From Burkholderia humptydooensis (GTDB taxonomy: Bacteria > Pseudomonadota > Gammaproteobacteria > Burkholderiales > Burkholderiaceae), in contig NZ_CP013381.1 of NCBI RefSeq assembly GCF_001513745.1, positions 241,115 through 305,114 on the forward strand: DNA of 64,000 bases. The letters run 5' to 3'. A model generated the notes under the pieces. It did no database searches, had not been told where the DNA came from, and saw only the letters and a program-made list of their open reading frames with translations. Every line of letters begins with the position of its first letter. Positions within the stretch are counted from its first letter, which is position 1. This document shows, in pieces, positions 41,321 through 52,400 of this stretch. Position numbers and translations under genes: made by a program.

Positions 41321-42031
41321 TCACAGCATCCCCATCAACGCGGCCTTGGCCACGGCCTGTATCTTGTTCGTGGAGCCCAGCTTGGAGACGATATTCTTCA
41401 CGTGAAAATTGACGGTGCTCTCCGAGATGCTGAGAATCAGCGCGATTTCGTACGCTGTCTTTCCGTCGGCGGTCCATTTCAGCACATCGGTCTCGCGGCG
41501 CGTGAGGTCCGGATCGAACTCGTCGGCGGCAGGCAGGAACGGCGCCATCGACGCATGAGCGACATTGGCGAGCCAGTGCACGATGCTCTCGTTGCGAAAC
41601 TTCTCCGCGGTGTCGATCGGGCCCTGCGTTCTCGACAGCGACAGCACGCCGATCGCGCCGTCCGCGCCCCGCGACGCGGACGACCAGCCGTGGGCGATGC
41701 CGAACGACAGCGCCTCCGCCCAGAATGCGCTTTTCGATGCGTTGGCGGGCGCGCTCCAGGTCACGGGCCGGTCGCTGCCGAGCGCGGCCTTCACCGCGCC
41801 GTCGACGTTTGCGAATCGCGCTTCGATATAGCGTTCCTGCCATCGGGCGGGATAGTTGGACACCATGAGGATCTGCGGATTGCTGATCGGAAAGGGGCGG
41901 CGCATTCCGTAGGCGGCATATTCGTAGCCGAGCGTCGCGGCCGCGCGGGTCAAGACGGAAATGACGTGCTTTGGGTTCTCACTGCGGGAAAATTCGTTTA
42001 GCCAAAATTGAAGAAAGTCGTGCATCTCCAT
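41321..42031 (-). CDS. btaR2: LuxR-family quorum-sensing regulator
   Basis: This 236-residue protein has an autoinducer-binding domain with Y-P-A-R-W-Q-E-R-Y near residue 60 (conserved Trp and Tyr) and N-V-D-G-A-V near 75 (conserved Asp). The C-terminal LuxR helix-turn-helix is L-T-R-R-E-T-D-V-L-K-W and S-E-S-T-V-N-F-H-V-K-N-I. It converges with the shuttle gene, 117 bp apart. It would bind the signal made by the nearby LuxI and activate the CT-N12-AG sites of this cluster. A Met two codons later is an equally good start. Confidence 0.93.
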   Translation of the reverse strand: MEMHDFLQFWLNEFSRSENPKHVISVLTRAAATLGYEYAAYGMRRPFPISNPQILMVSNYPARWQERYIEARFANVDGAVKAALGSDRPVTWSAPANASKSAFWAEALSFGIAHGWSSASRGADGAIGVLSLSRTQGPIDTAEKFRNESIVHWLANVAHASMAPFLPAADEFDPDLTRRETDVLKWTADGKTAYEIALILSISESTVNFHVKNIVSKLGSTNKIQAVAKAALMGML

Positions 42032-42584
42032 ATCCTCGCATTGAAATACTGAGAAAAAACAGTATTCAGATGCCGACCTCGATGAAGGTCTGCAGTCCGG
42101 TGTGGATTATTTTTGGTTCACTCTGGTGGTGAAATGATGTCGGGGGGAGAAGAGGGTCTCCATCCCGACTGCGAAGATATTGCCACAACAATTACGGTTT
42201 TGAGCACTCCTGTGCATTGATCGGGTATCCGATAATTTTCCAAATTAATTGTTGGAATTTTCGGAGATGTTCCGATTTGCAGCCCGTGACGACTAATTTG
42301 AGGGGTAAACATTTTACTAGTCCGGTTAGGCGAAAAAATGACGCATGCCGCAACAATTCTGTGTATTTTTTGTGAGCCTCGACGCGCGATCGCCGCACGG
42401 CCGCGGTCATTCGCCCCGGCCGCGCGGATGCGCCCGACGCGTCCGGCCGAGTGATCGAAGGCTGAGGGAGACTCGCGGGCGACTTCGGCGGCAGCGGCCG
42501 CACCGGGCTTTCATGTCCGCCGGGCCGCTCGCCGCTGGAGGCGCCGGAGACGACGCACCGGCGGCGAGCTCCGGGATGAGGCGG
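42032..42584. other. Intergenic region between luxR and peptidase gene
   Basis: About 550 bp lie upstream of luxR and downstream of the peptidase stop. Positions 42040-42370 are markedly AT-rich for this genome and presumably hold the luxR promoter. The rest is GC-rich and ends in a hairpin. No supported gene or clear LuxR site was found. Confidence 0.5.
42527..42569 (-). terminator. Possible hairpin terminator after peptidase gene
   Basis: GCTCGCCGCTGG (42527-42538) and CCGGCGGCGAGC (42558-42569) pair over 12 bp with one mismatch. This lies just downstream of the peptidase stop on the minus strand. No T tract follows, so the call is tentative. Confidence 0.35.
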
Positions 42585-44654
42585 CTAGCGGTCTATCCGG
42601 CAGTGCCGCAGCAGCGCGTCGAGGCTCGGCGCGCGGCCACGGAAGGCGACGAACGAGTCGAGCGCGGGCCGGCTGCCGCCCGGCTCGAGCACTTCCTTCC
42701 GATAGCGCATGCCGGCTTCGCGCTTGCCCGCGTCCGCGCGCTCGGCGCGGGCTTCCTCGACGGCCGCATACGCATCGGCCGCGAGCACCTGCGCCCATTG
42801 ATAGCTGTAATAGGTCGCCGCATAACCGCCGGAGAAGATGTGGCTGAATGTGTTCGCGCTTCGCGCCCGCCGATCTAGCGGCGTAAATTCATATTTTTGA
42901 TAAATTTCATGCATCGTGTTTTGCATTGAATTGACTGATTCTATTGATTCGCCGGAATGCAAAGCGATATCGAGCATCGACAGCGCGATCTGATGGGCCA
43001 TTTCAATGCCCTGGTTGAAATGACGCGCCGCGAGCATGCGCTCGAACATCGCGTCCGGTAATGGCTCGCCGGTGTCGACATGGGCGCTGAGCGTGGAAAC
43101 GACCTCCGGATCCCAGCAGAAGTGCTCCATGAATTGCGACGGAAATTCGATTGCATCCCATTCGATGCCGTTCGTGCCGGATATCGCGCTTTCGGCCACT
43201 CCGGTCAGCATATGGTGGAGACAGTGGCCCATTTCATGGAACAGCGTCACGACCTGATCGAACGCGAAGCACGCGGGCATGCCGGCGGCGGGCGCGGCCA
43301 CGTTGCACATCAGATAGGCGACGGGCGTGCGTATCGCGCCGTCGGCGCCGGTGCCGCGCGAGCGGCCGCTCGCCGCCCACGCGCCTTCGCGTTTTCCGTC
43401 GCGCGCATACAGATCGAGGTAGAGATGCGCGACGGGTTCGCCGCGCAGGGTCTCGAGCCGGTATCGGCGCACGTCCTGATGCCACACGCTGCCTTCGTCG
43501 GCGCGGATCCGGATGTCGAACAGCGTTTCGACGAGCGCGAATAGCCCGCGCAACACCGCGTGTTCGGGGAAATAGCGGCGAACGTCCTGCGTCGAAACCC
43601 CGAAGCACCGCTCGCGCATGCGCTCGGCGACGAACGCGATGTCCCAGGGCTGCACGTCGGCGAGGCCCAGCTCGCCGCGCGCGAACGATTGCAGCGCCTG
43701 CCACTCGAGGCTCGCCTTAGGGCTCACTCGCCGATGAAGGCGCTCGAGAAACGCGCGCGCGCGCGCCGGGGTGCGCGCCATCTTGTGTTCGAGCGACATC
43801 TGAGCGAAATCGCGATAGCCGAGCAGCGCGGCTTCCTCGCGCCGCAGTTTCAGAATTTCCGCCATGACGGGCGCGTTGTCCCGCTGCGCGGCGTCGTTCA
43901 CGCCCGCCGCGTCGAATTCCGACGCGCGAGTCGAGCGCGCCCGATACATTTCCTCGCGCAACGCGCGGCGCGTCGAGAACTGCATGACCGGCTGGTAGGA
44001 CGCGAAATCCAGCGTGAATTCGAAGCCCTCGGCCGCGCGTCGGGCGGCCGCCGCGCGCGCGTAGTCGGGGATGCCGTCGAGCTCCTCGTCTGTCGTCACG
44101 ATGCGCGCGAACGCGCGGGTGGCGTCGGCGATGTTGTCCTGGTACACGGCGGCGAGCTGCGCGATGCGCTCGCGCAGCTCGTTCAGCCGCGCTCTCGGGC
44201 CCGGCGGCAATTCGGCGCCGGCGAGCCGGGCGTCGCGTATCAGGTTCCGCACGACCTGGCGCCGCTCGGGCGAGAGGGCGTGAAAGCCTGCCGACGCGGC
44301 GACCGCGCGATAGCGATCGAGCAGCGCGCCGTTTTGCCGAAAGCGCGACAGCGCCGCCGACACCCGTCCCGCACACGCTCCGTACGCGGCGCGCAACGGC
44401 GCGCAATCGCGCACCGATACGAGATGCGCGACGGCGCCCCATGCATAGTCGAGCGATTCGAGCGCGAGACTCACCGGCTCAATCACATTGACCCAATTCG
44501 GCGACAAATTTTTTGCGCTGGCACGCGATATCGCGTTATCGAGATCAATCAGAAGCGCGTCGATGGCGGGGCGTACATGGAAATCGCGAATTGATTCAAA
44601 GCGGGGTAATTGAGAACGATCCAGAAGGGGATTGGCTAATGTTATCTGTGTCAC
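42585..44654 (-). CDS. M3-family oligopeptidase (OpdA/PrlC-like)
   Basis: This 689-residue zinc metallopeptidase has the active-site motif F-H-E-M-G-H near residue 475, with the third zinc ligand Glu expected ~25 residues later (I-E-F-P-S-Q-F-M-E-H). It is normal length for M3A oligopeptidases and has no signal peptide, so it is cytoplasmic. The GTG start (44654) follows AGAGGAG. It is divergent from the NRPS genes and shares the control region holding a candidate lux box. Its presence in the cluster suggests trimming of a peptide-extended product or precursor. A housekeeping duplicate is the alternative. Confidence 0.88.
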   Translation of the reverse strand: MTQITLANPLLDRSQLPRFESIRDFHVRPAIDALLIDLDNAISRASAKNLSPNWVNVIEPVSLALESLDYAWGAVAHLVSVRDCAPLRAAYGACAGRVSAALSRFRQNGALLDRYRAVAASAGFHALSPERRQVVRNLIRDARLAGAELPPGPRARLNELRERIAQLAAVYQDNIADATRAFARIVTTDEELDGIPDYARAAAARRAAEGFEFTLDFASYQPVMQFSTRRALREEMYRARSTRASEFDAAGVNDAAQRDNAPVMAEILKLRREEAALLGYRDFAQMSLEHKMARTPARARAFLERLHRRVSPKASLEWQALQSFARGELGLADVQPWDIAFVAERMRERCFGVSTQDVRRYFPEHAVLRGLFALVETLFDIRIRADEGSVWHQDVRRYRLETLRGEPVAHLYLDLYARDGKREGAWAASGRSRGTGADGAIRTPVAYLMCNVAAPAAGMPACFAFDQVVTLFHEMGHCLHHMLTGVAESAISGTNGIEWDAIEFPSQFMEHFCWDPEVVSTLSAHVDTGEPLPDAMFERMLAARHFNQGIEMAHQIALSMLDIALHSGESIESVNSMQNTMHEIYQKYEFTPLDRRARSANTFSHIFSGGYAATYYSYQWAQVLAADAYAAVEEARAERADAGKREAGMRYRKEVLEPGGSRPALDSFVAFRGRAPSLDALLRHCRIDR

Positions 44655-44733
44655 GAATCCGCTCCTCTTTCAATGTCACTGAACGATAGCGATGATTGTA
44701 TGAAGACGCAAGGAGTGCGATACGTTGCTTTAC

Positions 44734-44749
44734 CTATTAGTTCTTGCAG
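44734..44749. promoter_or_regulatory. Candidate lux box upstream of the NRPS-PKS operon
   Basis: CTATTAGTTCTTGCAG has the CT-N12-AG form and lies in the 194-bp gap between the divergent peptidase and NRPS genes. It is about 100 bp before the NRPS ATG. One dyad could serve both directions. Confidence 0.55.
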
Positions 44750-44848
44750 TTACTGATGCGAAGGGGCCAAGTTATGCTTTTCGCGAAATAATTCAACGAA
44801 TTCAATAGCCGGAATTCGATTTCGTCACGCAAACTTCAGGAATGCCGC

Positions 44849-47800
44849 ATGCTCCAAGCTGTCAATGACACATTGCCGCTCACGAACAGCCAGATGGCAA
44901 TGTGGTTGCAATGGAAATACGCGCCTGACGACCCCGCCTATAACAATCCGCTGCTTTTCGAGCTCGACGGAGATATCGATGTCGAGCGGTTAAAAGATGC
45001 ATTTGCCGCGGTGGCCGATGCGCATCCGGCCATTCGCATGCGCTTTAGCGAGCGCGCGGGCGTGCCGCTTCAATACGGCGTATCGCATCCGCACGGGCCA
45101 CTCGAATTCATCGATCTGTCGGACGTCGACCCCGCGGCGCGCGCGCCGCGGATCGACGCCGCAATCGGCGCCTGCCTGCTCGAACCGTTCGATTTGCTAA
45201 CCGAGCCCGTCTACCGGTTCGTGCTGGTGAGGACTCGGCCGCGCGGCTATCTGCTGGCGCTGAACATCCACCACATCTGCGTGGACGGCGCATCGGCGCT
45301 GATCCTGCTGGACGACATCTCGTCCGCCTACGCCGATCCCGCCGCTTACGCGGCCGCGTCGGCCGCGCGCACGGGCGAGGGGTTTGGCGACGTGCTGGAG
45401 GTTGAGCGGCGGCGCTGGGCGGACGGCGTTCATGCGCAGGCCGAAGCGGCGTGGCGCGCGCATCTGGCCGATCGGGTGTGCAGCGTCGAGTTCGGCAAGC
45501 TCGCCTTCGACGGCGAGCGTCCGGCGGGCGGCGGCGCGGGGCAATATCGATGGACGCTGCCCGATACGCTGCCGGCGAAGATCAAGGCCGTCAACCGCCT
45601 GACACGAACGACGCCGTTCGTCATCCTGATGAGCGCGTTCGGCGTGCTGCTGCACCGCTATCTGCAGCAGGACACGCTCGCGATCGCCTATCCGGTCGAT
45701 ACGCGGCCCTCCGGGTTTGCGCGGATTTTCGGCTCGTTCATCAATTTCGTGCCGGCGTTCGTCGACGTCTCGCCGGACCTGACGGCCGGCGCGCTCTTCG
45801 ACAGGGTGCGCGAGCAGCGGCGCCAAACGAAGGCGATCGCGGATTTTCCGCAGGTCGATCTGATGCGGCTCGCGCGGCGAACCCTGGCCGACGCGGCTTC
45901 GCCGTGCCTCAACGTGGCGCTCGTGCCCGCGCGTTTCGCGCTCGATTCGCTGAAGCTCGGCGGCGTGCGCGTCGAGCAGCGGCACTTTTTCACCGGTGCG
46001 GCGAAGCAGGATCTGGCGCTGCTTTACGACGGCGACGAGACGCTGAGCCTGATCCTCGAATACCGGCACGGCTTGCTGAACGAAGCGATCGCGCGCCGGA
46101 TGGCGAGCGACTTCAACGTCATCGTCGAGCGGATCGTCGAGCGGCCGGATCTGCGCCTCGGCGATCTGACGCTGTCGGATCACCGCGCGTTCGCCGAGCG
46201 CTACGCGACGCTCGCCGACGCGGCGCCCCGCACGCCGGCCCTCGCGGCGATCGAGCGCGGATGGCGCGAGCAGCCCGAGCGAATCGTCGCCGGCGAGCCG
46301 GGCAACGCGGTGTCCGCCCGGCAGTTGCTCGATGCGTCGAACCGCGTCGCGCGCCGGCTCGCGGCGGCGAACGTGAAGCCGGGCGAGCGCGTCGGCGTAC
46401 GGATGGACCGCGGCGGGGCGCTGCTGGCGGCGCTCGTCGGCATCTGGAAGCGCGGCGCGGTGTACGTGCCGCTGCCGACGGATCTGCCGGGTGCGCGCCG
46501 CGCGCACATCGCGGACGACGCGCAGCTTGCGGCGTGCCTGCATCGGGCCGAACCGGCCGACCCGACGCCGCGCGACCTCGTGCTGGCCGACGACATCTTC
46601 GATGCATCGGACGCCGAAGCGCTTGCCGACGTCGCTGTCGATCCGGACAGCGTCGCATATCTGATCTACACGTCGGGCTCCACCGGCGCGCCGAAAGGCG
46701 TCGAGGTGACGCATCGCAACGTCGCGAGCTTCCTGCTCGCGATGGCGCGCGCGCTGCCGATGGGCCGCGACGATCGCCTGCTCGCGACGACGACGATCGG
46801 CTTCGACATCTCGCTGCTCGAGCTGCTGCTGCCGCCGACGGTCGGCGCGGCGGTCATCGCGTGCCCGGAGCACATGCGCATCGATGCGAAGGCGCTCGAA
46901 CGCGTGATCGCCGACGAGCGCGTCACGTGGCTGCAGGGCACGCCGTCGTTCTTCAACGTGCTGCGCGCGGGCGGCTGGCGCGGCGACAAGCGCCTGAACA
47001 TTCTGTGCGGCGGCGAGCCGATCGACGCGTCGACCTACGGCTTCCTGCGCGAGACGTGCGCGGCGGTCTGGCAGGTCTATGGCCCGACCGAAGCGACGAT
47101 CTGGTCGACGATCGCGGGGCCCGACGCGGGTGGCGTCGAGGGGCTGGGCGAGCCGCTTCGCAATACGACGCTTCATCTGCTGGACGCGCACGGCCAGCAG
47201 GTGCCGCGCTTCAGCAAGGGCGAGATCTGCATCGGCGGACACGGCGTCGCGCGCGGCTATCGCCATCGCGCCGCATTGAGCGCGGAGCGCTTCGTGCACG
47301 TGGCCGGCGCCGGCCGCGTCTATCGGACCGGCGACTTCGCGTTTCGCGATGCGCACGACCGACTGCGCTTTCTCGGGCGCGAGGACGGACAGGTCAAGAT
47401 CCGCGGCTTTCGGGTCGAGCTCGGCGAAATCGAACGGCAGATCGAAGCGCTCGGCGGGGTTCGGAAAGCCGTCGTGCTCGTGCAGCGCGCGACGGCCGCC
47501 GAGCCGACGCTGATCGCATGGTGCGAGCCGCATGCGGGCCGCGCGCTCGATGCCGATGCGCTGCGGGCGGCGCTCGCCGATGCGCTGCCCGCCTACATGA
47601 CGCCCGCGCGGATCGAGCGGATCGATGCGTGGCCGCTCAACGCGAACGGCAAGATCGATCGCGGCGCGCTCGCCGAGCGCGCGAGCGCGCCCACGCGCGC
47701 GCCGCAGGCGCCGCCGCTCGAGCCGCGCGATTCGGTCGATCCGCTCGTGCCGACGTTGCAGGCGATCTACGCGGACGTGCTGCATCTCGATACGGTCGAC

Positions 47801-49441
47801 CCTCGCGCGACGCTGATGTCGCTCGGCGGCCATTCGCTATCCGCTGTGCGGATCATCGCGCGGATCCAGCAGCAACTGAAGGTCGACGTCGGCCTGGAAA
47901 CGTTCATGGCGAATTCGAGCATCATCGGATTGATCGGCAGCCTGCGAGCGTCGGACATGCCGGCCGACGGCGGTAGCGGCGGCGAAGTCACGCCCGGCGG
48001 CGACGAGCGTTCGTCGCCGCCCGAAGCGGCGCACGCGGCCTCACGCATGAGCGATACCGCGCGCCGGCCCGCGACAGCGGCGAGTGCCACGCCCCCGTCG
48101 GAGTCGAACGCCGCATCCGGCTCTGCGCCGCACGTATCGCCGCGGACGCTGCAGCCGTCGGCGAGCGAAAAGGCGCTGTACTTCCTCGACAGCGTTTCGG
48201 CGGTGAGGCAGACGTACAACATCCCGGTGGGGCTGCATTTCCCGGAGGGCGTGAACGCCGACGCGCTCGAGCGCGCGCTGCGCCACGTGCTCGACACGCA
48301 CGGCGCGCTGCGCGCGGCGTTCGAGCCGACCGCCGACGGACTGGTCAAGCGCATGGTTCCGACGCCCGCCGGCGCGCTGATTGCGCGCCACGCGCCGACC
48401 GATCTCGCGACGCTTGCGCAGACGTTGAACCGGATGCTGCGCGAGCCGTTCGAGCTGCACGAAGGGCCGCTGATGCGCGCGCATCATTTTCCGCTGGAGG
48501 AGGGTGGCGCGGCGGTGTTCTACCTGTTTCACCACATCATCGTGGACGGGATCGGCTGCGGCAATTTCCTGAGGGAACTGGCGGGCGCGTACGAGGCGCT
48601 GGTCGGCGGCATGGAGCCCGGCGGCGACGGCGCTTCGTCGGGCGACGGCAACGACAACAGCAACGGCGATCGTCCGACGAACGCCGCCGCGCGCGTCGAC
48701 GAACTCATCGAGCGATTCGGCATCGTCGATCGCGTGCTGAACCTGCCGTATCGCGCGCCGTTCCCCGAAGTGCGCACGCTCGCGGGCGACAGCCTTCCGC
48801 TCGAGATTTCCGCCGGCTTGCGCGCCGAGCTCGACGACTATTCGCGCGCCGCGGGCGTGCCGCTCGCGACGCTCTTCCTGAGCGCGTTCGTGCTGACGCT
48901 GCATCGCCTGAGCGGCGATCGAACCGTCAACATCGGGCTGGCGACGATGAACCGCACGCCCGAGACGCTCGGCAGGATCGGCCTCTATACGAACACGATC
49001 GTGCTGCCGGTCGACATCGAGCCGGCAGACCGCCTGGGCGACTTCGTCGACCGGGTGACGGCTGCGCTGTTCTCGATCTACGGCTATGCCGACGTGCCGT
49101 TCGAGGAAGTCGCGGGCCGTCTCGTCGAGTATGCGTCGCTCGGCCGAACCCCGGTTTTTCAGGCCTTTTTCAACTTCATCGATCGCTCGATGTACGCGTT
49201 CTCGATGGCGGGGCTGCCGGTGCGGGAGATTGCGCTGCGCCCGACCGGCTCGAAGTTCGAGCTGTCGCTCGAAGTCAACGATTTCCGCACGCACACGCAA
49301 GTCTTCTTCGAATACAGCAAGGACGTGTTCGACGAGGCACTTGTCGGCGACATCGCGTCCGAATTCGTCCGCAGCCTGCTGGCCTGCGTGCGCTCGCCGG
49401 GCTACGCGGTCGAGCGGTTCGCCCTGACCACGCAATCTTGA
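44849..49441 (+). CDS. NRPS C-A-T-C, glycine-like code
   Basis: This 1530-residue NRPS has C (about 8-440, HHICVDGAS), A (about 465-945, Y-T-S-G-S-T-G-A-P-K-G, V-Y-G-P-T-E-A-T), T (S-L-G-G-H-S-L-S-A near 992) and a second C (about 1098-1520, HHIIVDGIG). The code reads D-I-L-Q-L-G-V-I-W-K, close to the glycine code D-I-L-Q-L-G-L-I-W. A leading C domain means it either receives an upstream chain or acylates its amino acid. The terminal C must pass the product to a carrier on another protein. It is the first gene of the rightward assembly-line operon; AGGA precedes the ATG. Confidence 0.9.
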   Translation: MLQAVNDTLPLTNSQMAMWLQWKYAPDDPAYNNPLLFELDGDIDVERLKDAFAAVADAHPAIRMRFSERAGVPLQYGVSHPHGPLEFIDLSDVDPAARAPRIDAAIGACLLEPFDLLTEPVYRFVLVRTRPRGYLLALNIHHICVDGASALILLDDISSAYADPAAYAAASAARTGEGFGDVLEVERRRWADGVHAQAEAAWRAHLADRVCSVEFGKLAFDGERPAGGGAGQYRWTLPDTLPAKIKAVNRLTRTTPFVILMSAFGVLLHRYLQQDTLAIAYPVDTRPSGFARIFGSFINFVPAFVDVSPDLTAGALFDRVREQRRQTKAIADFPQVDLMRLARRTLADAASPCLNVALVPARFALDSLKLGGVRVEQRHFFTGAAKQDLALLYDGDETLSLILEYRHGLLNEAIARRMASDFNVIVERIVERPDLRLGDLTLSDHRAFAERYATLADAAPRTPALAAIERGWREQPERIVAGEPGNAVSARQLLDASNRVARRLAAANVKPGERVGVRMDRGGALLAALVGIWKRGAVYVPLPTDLPGARRAHIADDAQLAACLHRAEPADPTPRDLVLADDIFDASDAEALADVAVDPDSVAYLIYTSGSTGAPKGVEVTHRNVASFLLAMARALPMGRDDRLLATTTIGFDISLLELLLPPTVGAAVIACPEHMRIDAKALERVIADERVTWLQGTPSFFNVLRAGGWRGDKRLNILCGGEPIDASTYGFLRETCAAVWQVYGPTEATIWSTIAGPDAGGVEGLGEPLRNTTLHLLDAHGQQVPRFSKGEICIGGHGVARGYRHRAALSAERFVHVAGAGRVYRTGDFAFRDAHDRLRFLGREDGQVKIRGFRVELGEIERQIEALGGVRKAVVLVQRATAAEPTLIAWCEPHAGRALDADALRAALADALPAYMTPARIERIDAWPLNANGKIDRGALAERASAPTRAPQAPPLEPRDSVDPLVPTLQAIYADVLHLDTVDPRATLMSLGGHSLSAVRIIARIQQQLKVDVGLETFMANSSIIGLIGSLRASDMPADGGSGGEVTPGGDERSSPPEAAHAASRMSDTARRPATAASATPPSESNAASGSAPHVSPRTLQPSASEKALYFLDSVSAVRQTYNIPVGLHFPEGVNADALERALRHVLDTHGALRAAFEPTADGLVKRMVPTPAGALIARHAPTDLATLAQTLNRMLREPFELHEGPLMRAHHFPLEEGGAAVFYLFHHIIVDGIGCGNFLRELAGAYEALVGGMEPGGDGASSGDGNDNSNGDRPTNAAARVDELIERFGIVDRVLNLPYRAPFPEVRTLAGDSLPLEISAGLRAELDDYSRAAGVPLATLFLSAFVLTLHRLSGDRTVNIGLATMNRTPETLGRIGLYTNTIVLPVDIEPADRLGDFVDRVTAALFSIYGYADVPFEEVAGRLVEYASLGRTPVFQAFFNFIDRSMYAFSMAGLPVREIALRPTGSKFELSLEVNDFRTHTQVFFEYSKDVFDEALVGDIASEFVRSLLACVRSPGYAVERFALTTQS

Positions 49442-49448
49442 GGAAAAC

Positions 49449-52400
49449 ATGGAACAGGTAGCACTGATTGGATCCAGACTGCGGCTGCCCGGCGCCGATA
49501 CCGTCGATGCGTTCTGGCAGAACGTTCTGGCCGGCCGGGATTGCATCGATTCGTTGTCCGACGCGCAGCTGCTCGCGGCGGGCGTCGATCCCGCGTTGTC
49601 GGGCCTGCCCGATTACGTGAAGCGCGCGGGCGTGCTCGCCGATGTCGACCGGTTCGATTACCGCTTCTTCGGTTACACGTTCCGGGAAGCGCAGGCGATC
49701 GACCCGCAGCAGCGCGTGCTGCTCACGCTCGCGCATCAACTGCTCGAGCAGGTCGGCGCGCCGAGCCGAGACGTCGGCGTCTACACGTCGGTCGGTTTCC
49801 CGCATTATCTGCTGAACAACCTGAGCACTCAGCCGCCGGGTCGGGTCGCGCTGTCGGACGTGGTGTTCGGCAACAGCGGCGATTGCGCGTCCACCCGCAT
49901 CGCGTACAAGCTCGATCTGCACGGCCCGGCGATGTCGATCCAGTCGGGATGCTCGTCCGCGCTGATCGCGCTGCACAACGCGCGGATCGCGATTCTCACC
50001 GGGCAGTGCCGGATGGCGCTCGTCGGCGCGGCCGCCATCCGCACGCCGCAAACGGAAGGCTATCTGTACCAGCGCGACGGCGTGCTCGCGAAGGACGGCG
50101 TTTGCCGGCCGTTCGACGCGCGCGCGTCCGGCACCGTGTTCACGAACGGCGCGGTGGTGCTCGCGTTGAAGGCGCTGTCCGCCGCGCAGCGCGACGGGGA
50201 CGACATCATCGGCGTCATTCGCGGCTCGGCGATCAACAACGACGGCCAGCGCAAATCGGGCTACACGGCGCCGAGCGTCGCCGGGCAGAGCGAGGCGATT
50301 CGGCGTGCGTACGAGCGCAGCGGGATCGGGCCGGAGACGATCGGCTACGTCGAGACGCACGGCACGGGCACGGCGCTCGGCGATCCGATCGAGATTCAGG
50401 CGCTGAAGGACGCATACGGCGGCGATGCCGGCGCGGGCGGGGGCGCGCGCTGCGCGCTCGGCTCGACGAAGGCGAACATCGGGCACACGGACGTCGCGGC
50501 AGGGCTCGCGGGCGTGCTCAAGGCGGCGTTGTGCGTGAAGCACGCGGTCAAGCCGCCGCTCGCCGGGTTCGAGCGCGCGAACCCGAATCTGCCGCTCGAC
50601 GGCTCGCCGTTCTATATTCCGAGCACGCCCGAGCCCTGGCCGAACGCCGAAGGCCAGCCGCGCCGCGCGGCGGTCAGCGCGCTCGGCGTCGGCGGCAGCA
50701 ACGCGCACGTGATTCTCGAGCAGGCGCCGCAGCGGGATTTGTCGCGGTGCGTCGACACGGGGCCGCTGTTGATGTCCGCGCAAACGCCGCACGCGCTCGA
50801 CGCGCTTGATGCGCAATACGACGATACGCTCGCGCGGCAAGCGCTGCCGCGCGGTGATGCGCGCTACACATCGCAACTGTTCCATCGGCATCTGCCGGAG
50901 AAGCGGGCGTTCGTGTTCGACGCCTCGGGCGGGCGGCGCCGCGTCGCGCCGTCGGGCGACTGGCGTCACGCGCATGCGGCGCTGCTGTTTCCCGGCCAGG
51001 GCACGCAGTATGCGGGCATGGGCCGCGCGCTCTACGCGCGCGGCGGGCAGTTCCGCGCGACGTTCGACGATTGCGCGGACCGCTTCGTGCGCGAAGGCTG
51101 CGCGGACCCGCGCGAGCTGCTGAATGCGGACGATGCGCGCATTCGCGACACGGCGGTTCTGCAGCCCTACCTGTTCACGCTCGAATATGCATTGGGCGCG
51201 ACGCTGCTGGCGATGCGATTGCCCGTCGCGGCGGCGATCGGCCACAGCCTCGGCGAATACGTCGCGGCGACGCTCGCCGGCGTGTTCGATCTGGCCGACG
51301 CGATCGCGATCGTCGCGATCCGCGCACGCATCATGAGCCGCGCGCCGCGCGGCGCGATGCTCGCGGTGCTGGTCGAAGAAGCGCGGGTCACGGCGTTCCT
51401 CGACGAAGCGCTGTCGCTGTGCGCGGTCAACAGCGATACGTCGTGCGTCGTCGGCGGCACCGAGCAGGCGATCGACGCGCTCGCCGCGCGGCTCGCCGGC
51501 GCCGGGCTCGCATCGGTGAGATTGCAGACGTCGCACGCGTTTCATTCGCACCTGATGGAGGCGAGCAGCCGCGAATTCGCGGCGGCGTTCGACGGCGTGC
51601 CGCTGCGCGCGCCGCGCTTTCCGATCGTCTCCAATCTCGACGGGCGCGCCGACTTGTCGGAGCGCTTCGCGACGGCCGGTTATTGGGTCGATCACCTGCG
51701 TCGTCCGGTTCGCTTCAACGATGGCCTCGCGACGCTGGCTTCGCTGGTGCCGTTCGGCGCGTGGGTCGAGGCGGGGCCCGGCAAGTCGATCGCCAACACG
51801 CTCGCGCGGATGCCTCTCACCGAGGTGGCCTGCCTGTCGACGATGCTGCCCGGCAGCGAGACGGCGCTGTTCGACACGCTGGCCGCGCAATGCTGGGCGA
51901 ACGGCATCGAGATCGATTGGATGCCGCTCTACGGCGACACGCGCGGCAACGTCGTGCCGCTCGTGCCGCATCCGCTCGACGAGATCTCGTGCTGGATCGA
52001 CGCGCCGGCGAAGCGGGCCGTCGCCGACGAGGCGCCCGAATACGAGAAGCAGGGCGACATCGATCAATGGTTCTACGAATACGACTGGGCGCCCGTGCAG
52101 CCGGACGGCGAAGCCGCGCCGGAGCATGCGGCGGCGCGGGCGCCGATCGCCGATTCGGTTCTGCTGATCGGCGACGCGAGCCGCGATGCCGCGCGGCTCG
52201 CCGAGCGTGTCGCGCAGGATGCCGAATCGTTTTTCGTCGTGGACGGCGCGCATCCGCAGGCACTGGACGGGGCGCTCGCGACGGTCGCGGCGCAGGCCGC
52301 GGCGAAGCGCGTGCGCATTTCGCGCGTGTTGATCGTCGTGCCGTCGCGGTGCGGCGGCGCGGATACGCAGGCGGACGGGACGCGCGACGAATCCGGCCGC

